From Bacteroidetes bacterium UBA7674 (GTDB lineage Bacteria > Bacteroidota > Bacteroidia > Chitinophagales > Chitinophagaceae): a DNA stretch of 64,000 bases. Below, piece by piece: positions 14,551 through 22,512 of the stretch. The stretch lies in the NCBI GenBank assembly GCA_002483105.1, contig DLHG01000013.1:558001-622000 (forward strand), in the 5' to 3' direction. The notes beneath the pieces were generated by a model. It worked only from the letters and a program-made list of their open reading frames with translations. It did not search any database and had not been told where the DNA came from. How positions within the stretch are numbered: position 1 is the stretch's first letter; every line of letters begins with the position of its first letter. Position numbers and translations under genes: made by a program.

Positions 14551-15918
14551 TTAATCCATGATCACAAATTGCTCTTGCACCGTCGCGTCTTTACCTTTTA
14601 TCTTCAGGATATAGCTGCCTCCTGCAAGTCCGTTCAGTGCAACGGTCTTCTTATACTGCGCAGTTGCTTTCTCTCCCCATTGGCGCACCAGGCGTCCTTG
14701 TATGTCGTATATACCTACCACAAAGTCTTGCGCTTTGTTCCATTGCATGTTTATGTTGATGTTGTTTTTCGCAGGTACGGGATACAGCATCAGTGAGCCT
14801 GCTTCCTGTTTCATATCAGCAATGCCTGCAGTGTACAGTTCGTAATAGTAATGGGATATTTTATCGTTATACTGAAACCATTGCATATTTACATCATCCC
14901 AGCTAATGCGTTTGAACCAGGTGTATTGGTCAAAGCTGTTATAGGCAGCAGAGTCCAGGTAGTTATCTACAAAGCTGTTGCTTGTTGTATTCCAGTCTTC
15001 ATACCTGTATTCTATTGAGCGGTTGTTACCATCTAGCGTATGAGTTCCACGGGCATAGTTAACCCAGTTATTATTTGTAGTGTTCCATAACTGTGTGGAA
15101 TCCTTTATAGGGATGTTGTTACCGTTAAGTATCGTAAAACTTTGTTGGTTATTTTCCCAGTTACCATTGTTCACTATTTGATAGAGATAACCCATATTAA
15201 TGTTGTTGACACCATAATAATTAATAGTATGGCTGTTCAATACCCATCCGCCGTTCCATATATAGGTTCTGGAAGAGTCTGCCAGGTTATTGGAGTTGTA
15301 ATAGATCTCACTGCGACTGGTACTATCAAACTGGCTGGTGCCTGTGTTATAGGTAGTGCCTACACTGCTCGTCATGTTATGATTGCCATCATAGGTATAT
15401 ACATTCAGGTAAGGATCGCCCCAGTTACTGCCTGCCCAGTATTGAACTGTTTGGGTAAGCATGTCGTTATTACCATTGTATGTCCTTATGATGCGGTGAT
15501 TATTTACCCATGCGCTGCCATCCCAGCTCTGGTTCAGTTCTTCCAGTACGTTGTTATTGCCATCCAGCGTAAACGTTGTTCTTTTATCTAGCTCAGTAGT
15601 GGGGTACAAACTATAACCCAGTAATTCTGTACAAGCTCCTCCTGTGTTATAGGTCTTTGATTTCAGGTAGGCCGGCACATACATACTGCCGTCCCATCCC
15701 GCCTGGTATGTAGTATCATACTTTATCACATCGTTGTAGGTGCTTATGGAAGTAGCCATGTTATTGCCCGGGTTGTACACATACCTGGCAGTGTCATAAG
15801 GTTCCCAGTTGCCATTATTAAAACGGATAGTGTTGTGTCCTATCAGTCTCGAACTTTGCGCAAAGCTGCCGATACCGAACAGGCACAGTAGCGCCACAAG
15901 TGTAGTTTTTCTTATCAT
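14551..15918 (-). CDS. T9SS-sorted protein with Asn/Trp-rich repeats
   Basis: A 455-residue secreted protein. The start is placed at ATG 15918 (MIRKTTLVALLCLFGIGSFA is the signal peptide) instead of ten codons upstream. The mature part has about nine degenerate repeats of 35-45 residues built on a YDGNNN or TLDGNN turn plus a W.G..W motif (FTLDGNNNVLEELNQSWDGS, RTYNGNNDMLTQTVQYWAGS, HTLDGNNRSIEYRYEDW), similar in spirit to YD/Rhs-like repeats. A T9SS type A sorting domain ends the protein (LMLYPVPAKNNININM ... GGSYILKIKGKD). It is likely a cell-surface or released structural or binding protein; the ligand is unknown. Confidence 0.85.
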   Translation of the reverse strand: MIRKTTLVALLCLFGIGSFAQSSRLIGHNTIRFNNGNWEPYDTARYVYNPGNNMATSISTYNDVIKYDTTYQAGWDGSMYVPAYLKSKTYNTGGACTELLGYSLYPTTELDKRTTFTLDGNNNVLEELNQSWDGSAWVNNHRIIRTYNGNNDMLTQTVQYWAGSNWGDPYLNVYTYDGNHNMTSSVGTTYNTGTSQFDSTSRSEIYYNSNNLADSSRTYIWNGGWVLNSHTINYYGVNNINMGYLYQIVNNGNWENNQQSFTILNGNNIPIKDSTQLWNTTNNNWVNYARGTHTLDGNNRSIEYRYEDWNTTSNSFVDNYLDSAAYNSFDQYTWFKRISWDDVNMQWFQYNDKISHYYYELYTAGIADMKQEAGSLMLYPVPAKNNININMQWNKAQDFVVGIYDIQGRLVRQWGEKATAQYKKTVALNGLAGGSYILKIKGKDATVQEQFVIMD

Positions 15919-16019
15919 GAGTAAAAGTTTTACAGTAGTAGAGAGCAAAGCTCGTTCTTATTCACAGGCCTCCCGATACCGCCATTACGGTATTTTCATC
16001 TACCCACCAGCACGGATAT

Positions 16020-16215
16020 AAACCCCTCGCTCCCGGTCTGTTCCCCGCTCTCAACAAACTCCCCTCCCTATTTTCAGGGAGGGGTGCCCGCAGGGCGGGG
16101 TGGGTCTACTCGCGAATAGCCATCTCGCGAAGATCAATCTCCCGCCATTGTTGGTCGCCTGACCAACAACCCCTCGCGCATGCCGTCAACACTATTCACT
16201 ATTCACTATTCACTG
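16020..16215. repeat. repeat-filled intergenic region
   Basis: The 376-base gap 15919-16294 has no gene. It contains CCGCTC-word repeats (16024-16052), a full double-hairpin element (16059-16113; second-hairpin arms GCCC-GCA-GGGC, then GGGGTGGGT and tail ACTCGC), a TGTTGGTC / GACCAACA hairpin near 16.15 kb that recurs near 24.63 kb, and three tandem copies of CACTATT words before the next gene. Confidence 0.75.
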
Positions 16216-16294
16216 AATTGGCTATTCTTTAACACCCCCAGTCCGTCACCTTTTACGCAATCCTGTATCAACAAGTATAAAACCAACCACACTT

Positions 16295-17194
16295 ATGCAG
16301 TTGAAAAATGTTTGTTTGTTGTTGCCACTCCTTCTGCTCGCTGCCTGCGGCTCACAAGAAGGTTACAGTCCCGAAGCTAACGCGCCTGCCGAAACGCAAG
16401 ACCTACTTGCCACCGCCGATTCAGTCTCTTTCAACTCTGATATCTCCGATCTCCGCTCTGCTTCCCGTAAGATCATCCGTACTGCCGACTTCCGTTGCCG
16501 TGTCAATGACGTGTTCACTGCTGCCACTTCTTTAGAGAATACGGTCAAAGCCGTCGGCGGAATAGTAGAGGAGAGCCGGATGAACAATGAGAACAACTAC
16601 ACTTCCAGTCATTATCACACTGCGGATTCTTTAAAGCAGGTTCACACTTATACCACCACCTCATACCTCACGCTTAGAGTTCCTGTCGCTTCACTGGACT
16701 CCGTTGTAAAGACGATCCCTGAGCTTTCCACTTTTATAGAGCACAGAACACTCGCTCAAAACGATGTAACACTGAAGTACCTCACCAATTCCCTGAAAAA
16801 TGAACCTTCAGGCAGAACCACCAAAGCAATGGACGTTGCGAAGAAAAGCGAAGAGGTGATAGCAGCCGACCAGTACCTTACTGAAAAGCATGATCAGACA
16901 GTTGACCGTCGCATTGCCAACCTCGAATTACTCGACGAGGCCAATTATGCCACTATCAAAGTGGAGTTTTTTCAGCCCGAGCGCATTAATACTCAGGTGG
17001 TTATCAACCCGGATTATTATTCAAAACCCTCTTATGGTACGCAGTTGATGCTGGCACTCAACAATGGCTGGCAGATATTACGTAGCATATTTATTGCGCT
17101 TATTTCTATCTGGCCTTTGCTCCTGGCGGCACTCGGCGGACTGGCACTTTATAGAAGGTACGACAGGAATAAGCGCCTGCAACCTATAAAATAG
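16295..17194 (+). CDS. DUF4349 lipoprotein
   Basis: A 299-residue envelope protein. The signal peptide ends in a lipobox (LLLLAACG, lipidated Cys near 18). A DUF4349 domain follows (about 55-290): RKIIRTADFRCRV, TSLENTVKAVGGIVEES, SYLTLRVPVASLDSVV, a helical middle with LTEKHDQTVDRRIANLELLD, and YATIKVEFFQPE. The C-terminal membrane helix (IFIALISIWPLLLAALGGLAL) and basic end are typical of the family. The usual coiled-coil region is present. Function of the family is not established. It is monocistronic with a terminator 25 bases after the stop. Confidence 0.88.
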   Translation: MQLKNVCLLLPLLLLAACGSQEGYSPEANAPAETQDLLATADSVSFNSDISDLRSASRKIIRTADFRCRVNDVFTAATSLENTVKAVGGIVEESRMNNENNYTSSHYHTADSLKQVHTYTTTSYLTLRVPVASLDSVVKTIPELSTFIEHRTLAQNDVTLKYLTNSLKNEPSGRTTKAMDVAKKSEEVIAADQYLTEKHDQTVDRRIANLELLDEANYATIKVEFFQPERINTQVVINPDYYSKPSYGTQLMLALNNGWQILRSIFIALISIWPLLLAALGGLALYRRYDRNKRLQPIK

Positions 17195-17219
17195 ATGTTC
17201 CGACACATATTATTCCCTA

Positions 17220-17250
17220 ATACCCGCATTTGATTTTTAAATGCGGGTAT
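17220..17250 (+). terminator. terminator of the DUF4349 gene
   Basis: TACCCGCATTT / AAATGCGGGTA, an 11-bp perfect stem with a 7-base loop. Confidence 0.7.
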
Positions 17251-17310
17251 TCGCTTTGTTTTTCGAAATTTATAGAACACAAGTAATTGTTCACTCAAAA
17301 TCACACTCCA

Positions 17311-18831
17311 ATGGCAGACAAACCGAAGAACAGGAAGCTCACTACCGCTACTGGTATCCCGTATTATCACCACGAAGATTCCATGACGGTAGGCCCGCGT
17401 GGCCCGGTACTATTGCAGGATTTCATCTTGCACGAAAAACTGGCGCACTTCAACCGCGAACGCATCCCCGAGCGTATTGTCCATGCCAAGGGCACGGGTG
17501 CATACGGCACATTCACCTGCACACACGATATTACTAAATACACCCGTGCGGTCCCTTTCTCACAGATAGGTAAGGAAACAAAGATGTTTATCCGTTTCTC
17601 CACAGTAGGTGGTGAAAAGGGTAGTGCTGATGCTGAGCGCGATCCCCGCGGTTTTGCCATTAAGTTCTATACTGAAGAAGGTAACTGGGATCTGGTTGGT
17701 AACAATACCCCCATCTTCTTCATCAAAGACGCCAAAAAATTCCCCGACTTTATACACACACAAAAGCGCGACCCGCGCACCAACACCAAGAGCCCTACCA
17801 TGATGTGGGATTTCTGGTCGCTCAACCCCGAGAGTCTTCACCAGGTCATGTTCCTGATGAGCGATCGTGGTACACCGGCTACTTACCGCCACATGCACGG
17901 CTTCGGTAGCCATACGTTCTCTTTAATAAATAAGGATAACGAGCGTGTATGGGTTAAGTTCCATTTCAAAACAGCACAGGGTATCAAGAACTTCACCGAT
18001 GCCGAAGCAGGAGCAATGAAAGGCAAAGACCCCGATCATGCACAGCGCGACCTGGTAAATGCCATCGATGTAAAAGACTATCCGCGCTGGAACATGAAAA
18101 TACAAGTCATGACCGAACAGCAGGCAAAAGAATTCCGCTGGAATCCGTTCGACCTCAGCAAGGTTTGGCCACACGGAGAATTTCCGCTGATAGATGTCGG
18201 TCACTTCGAACTGAATAAAATACCTGATAACTATTTCGCCGATGTAGAGCAATCAACATTCGCACCATCTAATGTAATAGATGGTATCGGTTTCTCTCCC
18301 GATAGAATGCTTCAGGGCCGCATATTGTCTTACAATGATGCGCACCGCTACAGGGTAGGGGTGAATGCAGATCAGCTTCCGGTGAATAAATGTCCGTTTG
18401 CCGTAAACAATTACCACCGTGATGGCGCTATGCGTGTAGACGACAACGGCGGCAGCGAACCAAACTATTTCCCCAACAGTTTCGATGATATCTACCTTGA
18501 TGAAACGCGCAAGGGCAATGCCTGGGAACTGGAATCGAACGTCGCAGCCTACTACGACCGCAACGAGAATGACGACGACCACTACAGCCAACCCGGAACA
18601 TTCTTCCGCGATGTACTCAACGATGAAGAGAAGCAAACGCAGATCAATAACATCGTCGGCGCAATGAGCGGTATCTCAGGCCCTAAGAAAGACCTCATCA
18701 TCATGCGCCAGCTCTGCCACTTCTTCCGCGCAGACGTCAACCTCGGCATGGGCGTAGCCCGCGGCCTCGGCGTAGACATGACTGAAGTACAAGCCATGAT
18801 GCAAAAAGGACAAGCAGGAGAAAGAAAATAA
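17311..18831 (+). CDS. katA: monofunctional heme catalase
   Basis: A 506-residue small-subunit (clade 3 type) catalase that disproportionates hydrogen peroxide in the cytosol. Catalytic His58 lies in ERIVHAKGTGA, the catalytic Asn in WDLVGNNTPIFF, and the heme-ligand Tyr in RILSYNDAHRYR near 341. NADPH-pocket residues of the family are plausible (RHMHGFGSHTF). I use ATG 17311 (MADKPKNRKLTT); a TTG eight codons upstream is unlikely. It is a single gene following a terminator; no OxyR or Fur-type site was recognised. Confidence 0.96.
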   Translation: MADKPKNRKLTTATGIPYYHHEDSMTVGPRGPVLLQDFILHEKLAHFNRERIPERIVHAKGTGAYGTFTCTHDITKYTRAVPFSQIGKETKMFIRFSTVGGEKGSADAERDPRGFAIKFYTEEGNWDLVGNNTPIFFIKDAKKFPDFIHTQKRDPRTNTKSPTMMWDFWSLNPESLHQVMFLMSDRGTPATYRHMHGFGSHTFSLINKDNERVWVKFHFKTAQGIKNFTDAEAGAMKGKDPDHAQRDLVNAIDVKDYPRWNMKIQVMTEQQAKEFRWNPFDLSKVWPHGEFPLIDVGHFELNKIPDNYFADVEQSTFAPSNVIDGIGFSPDRMLQGRILSYNDAHRYRVGVNADQLPVNKCPFAVNNYHRDGAMRVDDNGGSEPNYFPNSFDDIYLDETRKGNAWELESNVAAYYDRNENDDDHYSQPGTFFRDVLNDEEKQTQINNIVGAMSGISGPKKDLIIMRQLCHFFRADVNLGMGVARGLGVDMTEVQAMMQKGQAGERK

Positions 18832-18837
18832 CAGCCG

Positions 18838-18987
18838 TAGGGGCGATCTCTTGCGGTCGCCCTTCTCGCAATGATTGAATAACACTAATAACACTGGTCT
18901 AAGTATCTACTTAGACCCAACATAGTGCAAGCATTTGCTTGCGATAAAGCATAATAAAAGAGCGAGGCATACACCTCGCTCTTTTAT
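18838..18987. repeat. short GGGCGA..TCGCCC repeat and a terminator
   Basis: GTAGGGGCGATCTCTTGCGG followed by TCGCCC (18838-18863) forms a hairpin and recurs at 20.19 kb. At 18956-18987 the stem AAAAGAGCGAGG / CCTCGCTCTTTT with a 6-base loop is a strong bidirectional terminator between catalase and the lipoprotein cluster. Confidence 0.65.
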
Positions 18988-19034
18988 ATGCAACCGTTAC
19001 AATATAGTTCCCACTTTAGGGGCGGAGGGGGCTC

Positions 19035-19241
19035 CTACTTCAGTAGTTGGCAATTTGGGCCATCCAAAGCAGCATCTTTTCCTAGTTCCGCGCATTTAGA
19101 CTCAGCTCTCTTCTCGCCTTTGAAATTATGATAGGTCTTTTGCCCTCTCATGCTGGTACATTCGCAAGTATAAGATTTTCCACAAGAGCTCGCTATCAGG
19201 CTAATAGTAATAGCTGCCAGTAAATAGGTGTATTTTTTCAT
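19035..19241 (-). CDS. Cys-rich mini-lipoprotein 1
   Basis: A 68-residue lipoprotein. The signal peptide MKKYTYLLAAITISLIASSC ends in a lipobox (IASSC). The mature part has the pattern shared by its three neighbours: CGKSYTCECTS after the lipid Cys, then AESKCAELG, and a final NCQLLK. The four non-lipid cysteines could form two disulfides or bind metal. It is the last of four tandem paralogues, 21 bases downstream of the second. Function unknown; probably anchored in the outer or inner membrane facing the periplasm. Confidence 0.8.
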   Translation of the reverse strand: MKKYTYLLAAITISLIASSCGKSYTCECTSMRGQKTYHNFKGEKRAESKCAELGKDAALDGPNCQLLK

Positions 19242-19262
19242 GGTATATAGTTTAGGTGGTTA

Positions 19263-19475
19263 TTAGTTGGTGATATGGCAGTCGTGCGTCCCGTCAGTAC
19301 TGTTATTATTTTTCAGGCACGTTGCTTCAGCTTTCGATTTATCAGTCGCTTTTATATTCTTGGTAATTGTCGTCATAATATATGGTGATGACATACATTG
19401 ACAAGTATAAGACTTCTTACATGCCCCGAAAGTGAGTAGTGCAAATGCAGCAAGTAAATAGGTGTACTTCTTCAC
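19263..19475 (-). CDS. Cys-rich mini-lipoprotein 2
   Basis: A 70-residue lipoprotein starting at GTG 19475 (VKKYTYLLAAFALLTFGAC); an upstream ATG would add 13 residues that do not look like a signal peptide. The lipobox is TFGAC. The mature part has CKKSYTCQCMSS, KAEATCLKNN and a terminal DCHITN. Its first 35 residues are nearly identical to those of paralogue 3, which indicates recent duplication. Confidence 0.78.
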   Translation of the reverse strand: MKKYTYLLAAFALLTFGACKKSYTCQCMSSPYIMTTITKNIKATDKSKAEATCLKNNNSTDGTHDCHITN

Positions 19476-19495
19476 GTTATTTGGTTTAAGGTGAG

Positions 19496-19714
19496 CTATT
19501 TGACAAGGTGACAACCGGTTGGCCCATCATCAACGTAGTTCCAATTCAGACACGCTGCCTCAGCTTCTGACTCTGATTTAGCATCTATTCTCGCATCAAT
19601 CTGCTTGGGAATATTAAAGTTTGCAGACGACATACATTGGCAGGTATAGGACTTCTTACATGCCCCCAAAGTGAGCAGCACAAACGCTGCCGGTAAATAA
19701 CTATATTTCTTCAT
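19496..19714 (-). CDS. Cys-rich mini-lipoprotein 3
   Basis: A 72-residue lipoprotein starting at ATG 19714 (MKKYSYLPAAFVLLTLGAC, lipobox TLGAC). The mature part has CKKSYTCQCMSS, SEAEAACLNW and a terminal GCHLVK. The KKSYTCQCMSS block is identical to paralogue 2. A 20-base gap separates it from the next paralogue, so the three are probably one transcript. Confidence 0.8.
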   Translation of the reverse strand: MKKYSYLPAAFVLLTLGACKKSYTCQCMSSANFNIPKQIDARIDAKSESEAEAACLNWNYVDDGPTGCHLVK

Positions 19715-19771
19715 GATCAAGAGGTTTTAGTATAAGACGGGTATATGACAATAAATCTTTGGTTCCGGCAT

Positions 19772-19832
19772 CAAGTATCCAGTATCGAGTATCCGGCATC
19801 AAGCATCAAGCATCAAGTATCGCGTATCCAGC
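19772..19832. repeat. ATCGAGTATCCGGCATC-word repeat
   Basis: Tandem variants of GGCATCAAG and AGTATCGAGTATCC lie between two mini-lipoprotein genes and run up to the stop of paralogue 4. The same words occur at 8.0 kb and inside dnaX. Confidence 0.65.
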
Positions 19833-20063
19833 CTACGGCAACGCCGTTTCCGTCAGGCTACAGTTATAGTTCCCGGCTGTAGTAGGGTCGGCTGTATTGT
19901 TTTGCATGCACTTTACCTCAGCCCGGGCCTTATTCCAGGCACTTACTTCCAATATCTCCGATTTCTCGCTCATAGCAACTGAGCATTTACATTTATAAGT
20001 TTTCTCACATGAGGTGGCGACCATCAACATCACCATCGCTATCAGATAGGCACTTTTCTTCAT
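19833..20063 (-). CDS. Cys-rich mini-lipoprotein 4
   Basis: A 76-residue lipoprotein with signal peptide MKKSAYLIAMVMLMVATSC (lipobox VATSC), then CEKTYKCKCSV, RAEVKCMQNN and YNCSLTE. It is the most divergent of the tandem group but keeps every cysteine position. It is separated from paralogue 3 by a repeat stretch, so it may have its own promoter in the 327-base gap before dnaX. Confidence 0.8.
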   Translation of the reverse strand: MKKSAYLIAMVMLMVATSCEKTYKCKCSVAMSEKSEILEVSAWNKARAEVKCMQNNTADPTTAGNYNCSLTETALP

Positions 20064-20187
20064 AACAGTTTTTTATAAGACGCACAAAAACAGTTCCATT
20101 CTGACTCTAACGTCATTTTTTAACATCTATTGCTAAATTACAATATTCTAACATTGTTTGTACCTGGCAATTCAACCCAAGTCACAT

Positions 20188-20262
20188 CGTAGGGGCGATC
20201 CCTTGCGGTCGCCCGATTCGCGTCAGGCCCTCCCGCTCTCCGCTCTGTTTCCCCGCCCTCCC
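20188..20262. repeat. short repeats in the dnaX upstream gap
   Basis: The divergent 327-base gap 20064-20390 carries GTAGGGGCGATCCCTTGCGG plus TCGCCC (second copy of the 18.84-kb hairpin) and CCGCTCTGTTTCCCCGCCC-type words. Promoters for dnaX and paralogue 4 should also lie here; TAACTTGC near 20.33 kb is a weak -7 candidate for dnaX. Confidence 0.55.
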
Positions 20263-20390
20263 CGCTTTAGCGGGTAACTTATCCACATTGCACTTTTCAT
20301 GCATTTAACAACCCCCGTTTTTCCCGTAACTTGCCCAAGTATTAAGCCGTATTTCCGACTTTCTACTTACCACTTACGACTCACAGAGCA

Positions 20391-22277
20391 ATGTCCGACA
20401 ATTACGTAGTTTCAGCACGGAAGTACCGCCCCCAGACCTTCGACACCGTCGTAGGACAGGAGCATATTACCACCACACTTAAGAACGCCATCAAGCATCA
20501 GCACCTTGCTCATGCTTACTTGTTTTGCGGTCCGCGCGGGGTAGGGAAGACCACTTGCGCGCGTATCCTTGCTAAGACCATCAACTGCGAATCTCCCACA
20601 GCCGACATGGAAGCCTGCGGTGTTTGCTCCACTTGTCAGTCGTTCAAGAACAATACTTCGTTCAACGTTTTCGAGCTCGATGCCGCTTCCAACAACTCGG
20701 TAGATGATATCCGTAACCTTATCGACCAGGTTCGTTTCGCACCACAGCAGGGCAAGTACAAGATATACATCATAGATGAGGTCCACATGCTTTCCGCGGC
20801 GGCATTCAACGCCTTCCTGAAGACTTTGGAAGAACCGCCGCCCTACGCCATATTCATATTAGCTACTACCGAGAAACATAAGATATTACCTACCATCCTC
20901 AGCCGCTGCCAGATATTCGATTTCAAGCGTATCACTACCAATGATATCGTTAGCCACCTGCACAGCATCGCCACTAAGGAAAGTGTGATAGCACAGGAAG
21001 CCGCCCTCCATGTCATCGCTCAAAAAAGCGAAGGCTGTATGCGCGATGCCCTTTCTATGCTCGACAGAATAGTGAGTTTCACCAATGGTATGCTCACTTA
21101 CGGCAATACCATGGAGCACTTAAACATGCTCGATGCCGACTTTTACTTCCGCCTCACCGACCACATGCTCTCACAAGATGTAAGTGGTACATTACTGGCG
21201 CTGGACGAAGTCCTCGAAAAAGGCTTTGAAGGTAATGTGATACTCGAAGGCCTCGCCGAGCATATGCGTAACCTTTTGCTCTGCAAAGACCCGCGTATGG
21301 CCAAGTTGCTCGATGTGCCTAACGACCACAAGCCTATCTATCACGAGAAGGCCAACCAGGTGCCACCATCATTCGTCATTTCAGCGCTCAACGTTATCAA
21401 CGATGCAGAACTGGAATACAAGAATGCGACCAACAAACGCCTGCACGTAGAGATGTGCCTCATACGCCTCTGCTACCTGCTCCAGGCCACCGACGTAAAA
21501 AAAAACCTTAGTAGTGAACCAATAGGGTTCACTCCAACACAGGCAATACCTCAGGCAACTACTCAACCAGTCAACCAATCAACTAACACCCCTGTAGTTC
21601 AGGAGCAGGCTCCGGCATATATTCCTCCTGCACCGCAGCCACAACCCGCTCCACAACCGGTTCCACAACCATCGAGCATCGAGCAACCAGTATCGAATAT
21701 CGAGAAGCAACCAATTGCACAACCTGCACCGCAGCCCGTTTACCAGGATCCGCCAACACCACAACCTGCCCGCTCAACCAATCAACCAATCAACCAATCA
21801 ACTAATCAACCCGCCCGCCGTATAAGCGCCAATCTCCTCGGAGACATCGAAGCTGAACTGGAACAGCTGGCCAACAATGGTCCCAAGGAAGTAAAGATCC
21901 TGACCACTGAGATAGCACTTGATGCTTTTGAAAAGTTCAAAGACTCCCTTAAGGAGCAGAACAGGAACGCATACCATGCTCAGTTTTCTACTATGTTCGT
22001 GGAAGCGCTACCTCCTGATGAGGTACGCGTAGTGGCAGGTTCAGAGTTTGTGGAGGGTTATGTACTGGAAGAGCGTAACAAGATGATAGACTTCTTCCGT
22101 AAGCTGACCGGCATCGCCGCGCTCCGTATCACTACAGAAGTAAGGATAGACACCAGCATACAGAAGGATGAACAAAAGGTCGTTCTCAGCAAGCAGGAAA
22201 TGTACGAGGCCATGGCGCAAAAGAACCCATACCTCGACCAGCTCAAGAACAACCTCAACCTTCAAATAGAATATTAA
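20391..22277 (+). CDS. dnaX: DNA polymerase III subunits gamma and tau
   Basis: A 628-residue clamp-loader ATPase. It shows Walker A GPRGVGKTT at 47-55, the zinc-binding cysteines CESPTADMEACGVCSTC, Walker B IIDEVHMLS near 124, sensor 1 ILATTEKHKI and the SRC arginine-finger motif. The AAA+ and collar domains end near residue 365. A long Pro/Gln-rich linker (about 375-480) leads to a C-terminal domain (about 480-628) that would contact DnaE/DnaB in tau. The linker is built partly from the genome's dispersed word repeats. An A8 run at 21.5 kb near the linker start (GTAAAAAAAACC) is a plausible slippage site for making gamma, but that is not proven. Confidence 0.96.
   Translation: MSDNYVVSARKYRPQTFDTVVGQEHITTTLKNAIKHQHLAHAYLFCGPRGVGKTTCARILAKTINCESPTADMEACGVCSTCQSFKNNTSFNVFELDAASNNSVDDIRNLIDQVRFAPQQGKYKIYIIDEVHMLSAAAFNAFLKTLEEPPPYAIFILATTEKHKILPTILSRCQIFDFKRITTNDIVSHLHSIATKESVIAQEAALHVIAQKSEGCMRDALSMLDRIVSFTNGMLTYGNTMEHLNMLDADFYFRLTDHMLSQDVSGTLLALDEVLEKGFEGNVILEGLAEHMRNLLLCKDPRMAKLLDVPNDHKPIYHEKANQVPPSFVISALNVINDAELEYKNATNKRLHVEMCLIRLCYLLQATDVKKNLSSEPIGFTPTQAIPQATTQPVNQSTNTPVVQEQAPAYIPPAPQPQPAPQPVPQPSSIEQPVSNIEKQPIAQPAPQPVYQDPPTPQPARSTNQPINQSTNQPARRISANLLGDIEAELEQLANNGPKEVKILTTEIALDAFEKFKDSLKEQNRNAYHAQFSTMFVEALPPDEVRVVAGSEFVEGYVLEERNKMIDFFRKLTGIAALRITTEVRIDTSIQKDEQKVVLSKQEMYEAMAQKNPYLDQLKNNLNLQIEY
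21560..21811 (+). repeat. dispersed word repeats inside the dnaX linker
   Basis: Within the coding sequence, 21560-21586 and 21773-21811 are CAATCAACCAATCAAC-type words and 21671-21708 are ATCGAGCATCGAG / AGTATCGAATATCGAG words, matching the intergenic repeats at 22.44 kb and 8.0/19.8 kb. All keep the frame open, encoding NQPINQSTNQP and SIEQPVSNIEKQ. Confidence 0.7.
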
Positions 22278-22287
22278 AACTCCTAAA

Positions 22288-22383
22288 CTCCCCTCCTGTT
22301 TTTAGGAGGGGTGGCCGCAGGCCGGGGAGGTTGACTCGCAAAAAATACATAACATATTCCCCCTTTAGGGGCTAGGGGGCCTA
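22288..22383 (+). repeat. one full and one minimal double-hairpin element
   Basis: 22288-22339: CCCCTCC / GGAGGGG, second hairpin GGCC-GCA-GGCC, GGGGAGG, tail ACTCGC. 22349-22383: short form CCCCCTTTAGGGGCTAGGGG. The same gap then carries an AATCAACC-word repeat (22436-22470). Confidence 0.7.
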
Positions 22384-22477
22384 CTATCACATTTCAATTA
22401 TACCTAATAACACAAAATAACCTCCAACTAATCGCCTTATCAACCAATCAACCTATCAACTAATCAACCGTATTTAT

Positions 22478-22485
22478 TACTTTTG
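22478..22485 (+). promoter_or_regulatory. promoter -7 element of the E2 gene
   Basis: TACTTTTG is a perfect TAnnTTTG match 28 bases before the ATG; no clear -33 TTTG is seen, because that position is occupied by the AATCAACC-word repeat. Confidence 0.45.
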
Positions 22486-22512
22486 GTAGCAAAATAAACA
22501 GGAAACAAATTT

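Noticed and set aside
14551..15918. Rhs toxin locus
   Set aside because: The YD-like repeats lack an RHS core, toxin domain and immunity gene; the protein ends in a T9SS sorting domain.
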